This document shows, one piece after another, positions 56,430 to 64,000 of a stretch of DNA of 64,000 nucleotides; the first letter of the stretch is position 1, and each line of letters begins with the position of its first letter. Origin of the DNA: Rhytidiadelphus loreus (Eukaryota > Streptophyta > Bryopsida > Hypnales > Hylocomiaceae); the NCBI GenBank assembly GCA_947034895.1, contig OX344763.1, forward strand, positions 48,731,025-48,795,024, read 5' to 3'. A model generated the notes under the pieces. That model saw only the letters and a program-made list of their open reading frames with translations, was not told the DNA's origin and ran no database searches. The translations under genes were made by a program, and so were the position numbers.

Positions 56430-56612
56430 TCAACATCCCGTTGGAATGAAGCCGTTTGCTAGGCTTGGTATATGAATTTTTTTGCCTCTCTCTTTTAAAG
56501 TAGACCAATCCACTCGCTTCCTCAACTTCAATTCGACATGGATGCCACGTGCAATGAAAAGTGGACTTTCATTTCGTTTGACCATGGCTTCATCGTACAA
56601 CTTTTGGTACAC
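56430..56612 (-). pseudogene. Short coding-like fragment, unknown
   Basis: A 60-residue frame (MYQKLYDEAMVKRNESPLFI, ending GFIPTGC) with natural-looking composition; upstream in the same frame it continues as KEHCIEV, and a preceding block in another frame reads MTQLPPPLPQSEFEALHY, which suggests a frameshift. Before element B inserted, it lay on the same strand as gene C and just upstream. No family recognised. Confidence 0.3.
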
Positions 56613-56989
56613 CTCAATGCAATGTTCCTTGATGCTTCATTAGTGTAGTGCTTCAAATTCGCTTTGTGGAAGAGGCGGTGGAAGTTGTGTCATTCTTCTA
56701 GAAAGGCTTTGTACATGTGGCACCATTCTATTTATTGTATGCACATGTCTATAGACTAGGGATCAAGTTCTGCCTCCCAACCCCTAAAGGCAAGCTTTGC
56801 TAGATTTTGTAAACTTGCAATCATTTTTGATGTTTTAAGCCCGCATGGACACATGTCTTGTCTCTTTGTTCTTTCCTAAGCATTCCCGGTGTCGACATTG
56901 TTGGTGGAGTGCTGAAAAATGAGTGTGTGATAAAAAAGACCTCACAAAAATGCCCAAGCAACCAACTCAAAAGAAGTGGAGGACAAGGG

Positions 56990-57500
56990 AACTTGTGAGG
57001 CGGGTTGCGAGGGGTGGGGATGGATTTATATACCAAGTGGGTGCACAAACAACTCGCAGGGGCGTAAACGGATGGGTGGTGACATAGGGTGTTGGGCGGA
57101 GGTGTTTGGTCCGAGCGGTGACGAGGTTGGGGCGGAAACTCATCTGCCCAGGCAACAACCCCTTGAATTGGATGGGGGCGTTTGTTGGGTCAGGGCAATG
57201 ACGTAGAGGAAAGAGCGGGATCATTCATTGTCAAGCGAGAACGCCATGACCGGGCGGGAACAGTTCGCGCCCAAGCGGTTACGCATTTGGCAAGGCTAGA
57301 TTTAAACAGGGTGGGAACACATATGAACGGGGCGGAATCACACGGGTACGAGTGGGTGCGCATAGTCGTCGGGGCGGGAACGCTGTTGGGCGAGGATGGA
57401 AGCGAGCAGGAACGCAAGGTGAGTTAGGGTTGGGCGGAGACAGTAGTAAATAAGGCGGGAATGTGGGACGGGGCGCAAGCAGGAAGGGGAGGCAGGGACT
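56990..57500 (+). promoter_or_regulatory. GC-rich promoter-like stretch with GGCGGGAACG words
   Basis: Repeated GGCGGGAAC/GGGCGGGAA words in an otherwise AT-rich region, then a TATATATT box at about 57,500 and a CT-rich tract, followed 200 bp later by the start of the kinase-like ORF. Fits a GC-rich promoter; GGCGGGAA also resembles E2F-type sites. Confidence 0.45.
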
Positions 57501-57706
57501 ATATATTCTCGCTCCCCCTCATTGTTTCTTTGCCAAGTCCCCTCCAAAAGCCTTATAAGCTAGCTTGCTTTGTAGTCCAGCTTTGTTGAGTTGGCTGGAA
57601 GGTAGGGCTTGGCCTTTATAGCATACCCGCCTCTTTGTTTTTTTTAGCATCAAAGACTTGAAGGATTTGAAAGGTGGTTTCAAAGGGTTATTGGAGAATT
57701 AAAATT

Positions 57707-59280
57707 ATGGCTACAGAGGAGAGTGGTTTGTCTTGGAAGCGCAAAATGTATATGGATTTGGATAGGTCCGTTGAAGAAAAGTCTCTACAAGTAGACACGT
57801 CCATGACCTTGGATTCAACAGGTCCATCGTCCACAAGCAAGAAGAAAAAGAGGATCACAAATGAGCATTGGCCTCCAGTGAAGTATACAGAAGAGTGTCG
57901 GGCTACAGGGCTCCAATTCTATGAGCGGCAAAGCTTTAAAATGTTGCAGAGAGAGTACATGAAGGATGACAGAGATGGCTACCACAAGCTGATTGAGGAT
58001 TTGCATGTCAAATTTGTGAGCTTGGATGAATCTGAGAAATTCAACAATTTCTCAAATTTTTGGTTGCACTCAAACTGGCTTGACAAGCAAGTAATTGCAT
58101 TGATGACCAATGTTTTGGAAATGTGGCATTGCTGCACAAAAAAAAAGATTGGTGATCCTACCTTGAATGACGTTGAAAGAGAGTTCTTGAACAAGTTGAC
58201 TATAGTTGAAAAATGGTGTCAACAATATTCAAAGTCTCATAATAAAAAAGCATTGTGGCAAGAAACAAGTGAGACTTAGATTGTAAATCAATGTGCAAGT
58301 GCATCAGTATTTTGTCTTCCGCCTAAAGTCAAAGTCTTGCCAATGCCTGGTTAAAAGATGGAAGGTGCACATGGCACTGTGAGGCAAGTGCGGTTGACCA
58401 AAATTGAAGAAACCATTCTAAGCTTTATGATGTTTGTTGGGAAGACTTTGAAGGTGAAGAATGAAAAAAAAAGCCCTGTGCCATCATGTTTGAGTCTATG
58501 GCTTGTCTAGTGAACCATCCAATCATCATCAGACTTACATACCTTCACCCAAAATTGATGGAAGGTTATTTTCTTTAGTGGAACGGTGGATTTTTACTTT
58601 CTTTCTTGTCTCGTTATAATTACAAGGTGTCTGAATCAACAAGTGTGAAGGACATTGTGAAGGACGAGGGAATTAGGTTGTCAAAAGAGGAACTGGAGTA
58701 TGTGGCCACATATTGGAAGAATCTTGTGAAATTGGCACTATCGTTGCTTATTATCGCAGGGCAGTGCCACGAAGTCGACTTCATCCACAACGACATTTCA
58801 ACATTCAATGTTTTGCTCCATTTTGATCCTTAGAAAAAATATATGGTGTACATAGGGATTTGTGATTGGAAACTTTCCAGCACAATCTCTGAAAAAGAAC
58901 CATCCAAGTAAGATTTTAAGGATCAAAAGCAAATTGATGATACCAAAAGGAAACGGAAGTTTGTTACTTTAGAATTGTTCTATCTATTTGGAGATTAAGG
59001 TGGTGAAACGTCACTTGAAAACACACAAAAAACACACTTGTATTCTAAAGCAGCTGATGCATATGCGACTGGATGGATAGCTGAAAGGTTTTGGAATGAA
59101 GAGTGGGATAGCCAGTATTTCCCGAAGTCAAATCCAGAGAAGTTTTTGCTTCTTCAACTAAATTGAAGGTGCTCAAAAAAAAATGTACAAGAAAGGGTGT
59201 CTATTCCAAATGTTCTCGATACATTGAAGAGGGCACCATATTGTTGGGAAATGCCGAAATGTTGCTTTCAGACATAGTTT
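57707..59280 (+). pseudogene. Decayed protein-kinase-like gene
   Basis: The N-terminal 191 codons are open (MATEESGLSWKRKM to TAG-terminated SET near 58,279) with a basic SKKKKRI patch and no known domain. Beyond it, in mixed frames, kinase landmarks appear: GAHGTVRQVRL (Gly-rich loop), VGKTLKVKNE (candidate ATP-binding Lys), FIHNDISTFNVLL (HRD-like loop with HND), VYIGICDWKLSS (DFG-like Asp), and ADAYATGWIAERFW. Several stops and frameshifts break it. The HND and DWK variants suggest an atypical kinase family, perhaps one linked to plant mobile DNA. Inactive in this copy. Confidence 0.6.
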
Positions 59281-62200
59281 TTTTTAGCTTTGAATTTTGA
59301 AAAGTTATATTGTGGATTTGTAATAGGGATCTAGATTTTGGAACAATGGGTGAGGCCACAAGGGGCTTGACTAGAAATCTTGCTATTTTTTTAGAGGATT
59401 ATATGTATTTGGCATTTACTTCCAAAGGAGGCTATATATAAAACTATACATTTTTAACTCGAAAGTCCAAAACTGTATTTTTTGGCAACATAGCAATTTA
59501 AGGTAGCTCACTACAAATAGAATTTTCATTTTTTTTCTTTGAAATCTTCACACAGCATGTGCCCAAGGAGTGGCTTGAAGGCCCAACAATTTTCATAACT
59601 TTTGACTACATTGGCAAAAAGTTATAGTATGATATGTCATTTTCATTGCTTGGCAGGCAGCTTGGGCAGCATAAATTTTTTTGGAAAAAATCACTTTTTA
59701 AATAATTAAGAAAAAAATGGCTTTCTAAATTTATATACATGTGGAAAGCTTTGAATCATTCCATTTTGATGAATGAGATGAAAGTTATGAGGAGTTTTAG
59801 TTTGTAGGTAGTTATAGATTCTCCACTCTATCATAAACTTTGAAGTCCTTCATTTAACCCCTATGGTGGATTTCGGCAAGCTCTTACGATCTCAATTTTT
59901 ATTGAAACATTTTGAAACTTTCTCATAAGATAAATAAACTTATGAGCTTTCTAAGAATATAATTTTTATTCCAATCAGTGCCTGGGAGCAAAAGTTATGC
60001 CACAATAACCTTAAAATGGGGGAGACCGGGCAGCAAAAAAATCCACCAAAAATTGATATAAAAATTTTAATATTTTTTTTCTTGTATATTATGTTTTCTT
60101 CTAAATGGGAAGCTTTGATTTATGACATTTGGATTAGTGATGTGAAAGTTATGGAGTTTCTTGTCTTGTGGGCAATCATAGCAACTTCTTGAAAGAATTT
60201 TTTTCTTCCACTTTGAATGCTAATATCTTTCAATCTATAAGGTCAAAAATCACAAAAAATTTGTCACATGATCTAAGATAAGTGTAGAACAAGATACTAT
60301 GGTTAGATTCTAAAAAAATATTTTTAAAATTCATTTCATAGGTGAACATAGAAAAAGTGGTAGTTTTGAGTGGTTTTGGCAAAAAAATGGCCTTGGGACT
60401 TTAGAGGTTAACTCAATTTTCAGTATATTTGGAAATAAAATAAAATCATAGGATGTAGATTGTGTATTACAATATTGGAACTATTGGGATTGGCATTTTT
60501 CAATTTCATAATTAAGTTCTTAACAATTTAGTATTTTGATTCACTCTCTATTTCTTTCTACTTACTATTTTTTTCCTAAATGTTGTACAACTCTGTGAGT
60601 GATTATTTACCCACCCATAGTAAACAACTTCACAACCAAGTTCTTGGTAATTCCTAAGTTTTTCTGCTATTGGGTGCCTAGGCGTTGGTCCATTGTGCCT
60701 TCCAAGTAATGGATCTTTTCGAAGTTTCTAAATTTCACATAATTCCTCAAAAACCTACCCGAATTGCAAAGGTCAATTCCAACTCTTACTAAGTCTTCAA
60801 GCCACTGTGGTTTCTAGGGAAAACTTGGGACAGTCTAAATTTAGATACATAAGATGGAAGAAAATGTCATGCCATTTCTAAAAATATAAAGTTCAACTCC
60901 ATATGACTTTCCTACTAGGAGTTATCAATGGATGAAGTTTGATCGCTAATCGGTGTTTGAAACTTCATCCATTGATTTCTACCAATCTATAATGCAAAAT
61001 TCACCTGTGACTTTGGATTTAACTTCTATATTTTAGCTTCTATCCAAGTTTCTATTCTTGTCCTTGTGGGATGAAAGTTATTTACTTTCATCCAAAACCA
61101 CTACCAAACTTCATTCAGCCTCATCTCACTCAATTTAACTCCGATCTTCAAGTGTGATACGGTTTTGGAATCCCCTAACTAAGATCTACAACTTAAACTA
61201 CCTGAATTATACAAAAGTTCTACCTTAGGCACTCTGACTTAACATTTCAATGTGGTCCTAAGCGAGAATGTCAATTTTTGATAATTAAAAAGTATGAGTA
61301 GAAGCTAGTAACTTACCTCGGAGTTGGTATCCTCATGTAGGTAGTCATATACCCTTCGAACTCCCCATCATTTGCCATGGTTTGAAATCGTTGAGTAGTT
61401 TTTCCCACGGCTTAAAGTAGGGCTGAAAATACAAAAGATAAGGCTTGTACTATTTTTTTTCTTTTACTATCACTCCTTTCCCTTCTACACTATTCCCCCT
61501 CCATTATTGTATTCTAATGGTTGACTTTGAAATAATAATTGACCCTTGAAGATCTAAAGTCAATTATTATTCTATCTTCTTTTTCTAATGATCTAAACTC
61601 CTTCTCTAAGATTTCCTACCTAATCTTATCAACTTTTAATGACACCTTAACTTCCCAATGAACTCTTCATCTCCTTCACTTGTTCTTTGAGGTTATTTGA
61701 ACTCCTTCTACTTGACTTGAGAGGTCCTAATTTGACTCCTATTTCTCTTCTATGTTGGGACTCCCAATTAGTAATGGAAACGTTGCTAACTCGGAACTTC
61801 TCAACTTCCTACCTTCTAATTGTGACACTTCCTACTCTTTGTGATGCTAATTTATTTCTAATTTTTCTTCAATTTGTGTTATTTGGTTAATCACTACTAT
61901 AATATGAAATTTAGTTTCCCCTTAGCTTCCTATCTAGTGTTTTGAATTTGTATGAATTAGGACTCTAACTGGTCATAAAATCAAATTATGCAACCAAGCA
62001 ACCAAGTCGCCCAAGTTCTATTGCATTCAGTTCAACTCGCAGCAAGTCAGTTCAAGCTCGCAAGCCAGGCAGTACAGTCTGCGACCAGGTTCATTCAGTT
62101 GCAGCCAGGTTGATGCCCTTGCTACGTCTAGTTGAGGCCCTTGCCACGTTCGATTGATACCCTGCTACAACCGGTTGATATCCGTCAACTTGGGTTTTTT

Positions 62201-64000
62201 TCAAAAGGCCCCTTGTTCGTTTGGAGGACCTAGGGAGCCTGAGTCAGTGATTGCTTGAAGGCCCGGGCTACCAAACGTGTTTTTTAACACGAGTTTCTAA
62301 TTTTTGGAGGAATTTGGAACACCAAGAGTCGTTTTTTCTCGGCAACTAATCGCACACTAAATTGGAATGCTAAATTGACACTTGGAGCACTAAGTTTTGG
62401 GGCTAAACTTTGAGGAAATTCCCAATATTTTGGGAACTAGACTTGAGAATTAATTGTAAGGAAGCCAAAGTTTTGCCATGATTTTGAAATACACCTAAAT
62501 TCTAAGACTGAGAGCTATAGCTTTGCCGTATTTTCTCTAACACCTAAAATTCTAAACATAAAAAACTATAGCTTCGCCGTATGTTTTGAAAATACTATAG
62601 AACTCTCCTAACTTCCAAACAACCAAAGTCAAAGCTTCGCCATGAAACAAGGAGAATACGGACAACCACAAGGGAAATGATTTGTTAGTGAACAATAAGC
62701 TACCAAATGTTAGTGCTAAAATAACTTAAACGACGCTAGAGAATTTCCTCAAACAACATCGCTAGTCATAGGGGAAGGAGACTCTAGGATTAGTACAAAG
62801 TTAGTTCAAAACACCTACAAAACGTCAACAAAATACAAGAACTCCACAAAACATCACCCAAGCTTCAAATAATCCACAAGAAATGCCACAAGAAGATAGC
62901 TAAGCTTGAAGGGACCCCAAGTCCTTCAAGAGAGCTCCAGAAACAACAACAAAGGAGCTTGAAATGCTCCAAAAACAAGGAAAATTTGGCAACGTGGCCT
63001 AAATGGCCAAAATCCAACTAAATGGACCTAAATGAAAACAAGGTGGTTCAAAAATGAACCTAAGGGGTGGTTTGAGAGAATAATGAGCCCCCTTATATAC
63101 TCTTCCAAGGTGGATCACCCCCTCTCAATTCCTAAGCCGTAATCTTATCAACTAAGATTTTCATCTTAATCTTCAATTTTTAACTTTCTACGCTAGTCCG
63201 AAACTTTAACTTTTGGAGAAATGCTCCAAATCACAAACGAATTGCGTCATTGGCTTCAGAAGGCCATTTTTAGTTTAGAAGAACCTCCCACCCTTTTTTT
63301 TTATGCTAAAAACTCAATGAATCCTAACGCCAACTTAACGATCAAAAAAGGTAAAAATCCAACTTCTGGAGGTTGACTTTTCTATGAAAAGTAACTAGCC
63401 TAGGCTCTTAAGTAGGTACAAGGGAGTAAGAAAAGACCCCATTTCAACCTCATTCCAAATTTGTATGCCGCCAGAACGCCGGTCAACTCCCCGAATTAAC
63501 TTAAATTTCACCAATTTCGAGGAATCTTGTTGGTTTACTGTCTTCTGGTTATCAGAATGTCTTAAAACTTGTTGGAGCATCTTATTATCATAAAAAAACC
63601 TATACTAATTTTTGGTGAGATTTTACCGCCATCTGGGTAATTACTAGGAATTTCCTATTGTAGGTTTAAGTAGTTGACCGCTCGAAAAAAGATCCTTCAA
63701 TGATCAGAAAAAATCGAGACTTTTCATGGAGTCTCTCATAGAACTCCATGACCCAAGTACAAGCATATATTCTCACTCTACACTTCGGGATAGCATCAAT
63801 TAAATCCTCATTTGTCTTGAATTACCGGCAGTCAGGGAATCTTTCACATATAAGGGAATCTTGGCGAATCAACTTCGCTTTTGATTTCCTGGCATGCTTC
63901 TAGTCCAAGAACACAATCCAGCAACCCCAGATTCCTCCGTGGGCCCATCTTGAGAATGTAACTCCTGTAGGTTAACCATTGGGGTTTCTACTATTTCGTT
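59281..64000. other. AT-rich region with dispersed repeats, no gene seen
   Basis: 4.7 kb without a credible gene. 59,580-60,420 contains two diverged, roughly parallel copies of a repeat with GAAAGCTTTGA, GATGTGAAAGTTATG and TAGTTATAGATTC/CAATCATAGCAAC landmarks; its second half is the inverted partner of 3,480-3,980. 60,700-62,000 is low-complexity with Leu/Ser-type frames only. 61,995-62,170 has a repetitive CAAGTC/CAGTTC/GGTTGAT stretch. 62,500-63,650 resembles noncoding retroelement sequence, but no terminal repeat was found. Confidence 0.5.
59900..60420 (-). repeat. Dispersed repeat, inverted partner of 3480-3980
   Basis: Reverse complement contains CCACTCAAAACTACCACTTT, CTATGTTCACCTATGAA and ATGCCACAATAACC-type blocks found in order at 3.5-3.95 kb. 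Divergence is substantial, so the copies are old. Confidence 0.65.

Larger units (their letters stand above)
56024..57700. other. Right end of element B and spacer up to the kinase-like locus
   Basis: 56,024-56,285 is the noncoding right end of element B. From 56,290 the sequence is the original 5' flank of gene C interrupted by B. One short coding-like fragment (56,430-56,612, minus) and a GC-rich stretch (56,990-57,500) are noted separately. Nothing else seen. Confidence 0.5.

Noticed and set aside
61687..61890. Leu-rich 67-codon frame
   Set aside because: Compositional; no start context or relative in the window.

Overview
The window is nuclear DNA of a green plant, AT-rich and packed with repeats. 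Plant features are GT-AG introns, TTTAGGG telomere-type tracts, and NIF/FCP1-like and DDE-transposase families at home in plant genomes. A bryophyte or charophyte-type streptophyte is my guess, but nothing fixes the species. I see no clear host housekeeping gene. Nearly all recognisable coding sequence belongs to mobile elements or their relics.

Layout. (1) 0.2-6.8 kb: a coiled-coil plus RING-H2 locus (965-3198) flanked by two different GC-rich CCGTCC/GGACGG arrays, then a decayed FCP1-like phosphatase pseudogene. (2) 6954-24963: element A, 18.0 kb, with inverted termini and 4-bp target duplication GGTA. (3) 25-30.3 kb: a pseudogene of an unknown CCGG-rich element (E1) and two relics of element gene 3. 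(4) 30284-33734: element E2, 3.45 kb, TGTCGCAA/TTGCGACA ends, target duplication GCTTG, carrying a relative of the E1 gene. (5) 36.4-39.9 kb: gene C on the minus strand. (6) 39917-56285: element B, 16.4 kb, target duplication CATT, inserted just upstream of gene C. (7) 57.5-59.3 kb: a decayed protein-kinase-like gene behind a GC-rich promoter; then 4.7 kb of AT-rich dispersed repeats.

Elements A and B are diverged copies of one large element type with four genes in the same order: a minus-strand DDE-type (DUF7869-like) transposase of 946 codons; a long spliced gene joining a ParB-like domain to a degenerate DNA-methyltransferase-like domain and a coiled-coil tail; an FCP1/NIF-like HAD phosphatase gene; and a small SP-motif protein. 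Gene C is a third, separate ParB-like plus methyltransferase-like gene.

The most striking signal is a private palindrome for each of these three systems. In A it is TTCAG, core GTCGGACCAAC, CTGAA. In B it is TTCAG, core CGTTGGTCGCG, CTGAA: same outer arms and spacing, different 11-bp core. Around gene C it is CTCTCGG, 2 bp, CCGAGAG. In A and B the palindrome forms arrays in front of the transposase gene and the ParB/methyltransferase gene, and recurs inside homologous introns and downstream of genes. I infer an element-encoded DNA-binding protein co-evolving with its own sites, comparable in logic to the VANC anti-silencing system of Arabidopsis VANDAL elements but built from unrelated proteins.

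Most ORFs here are interrupted by in-frame stops, mainly TAG, with few frameshifts, so these copies look recently disabled. Genes 2 and 3 of element B look intact.
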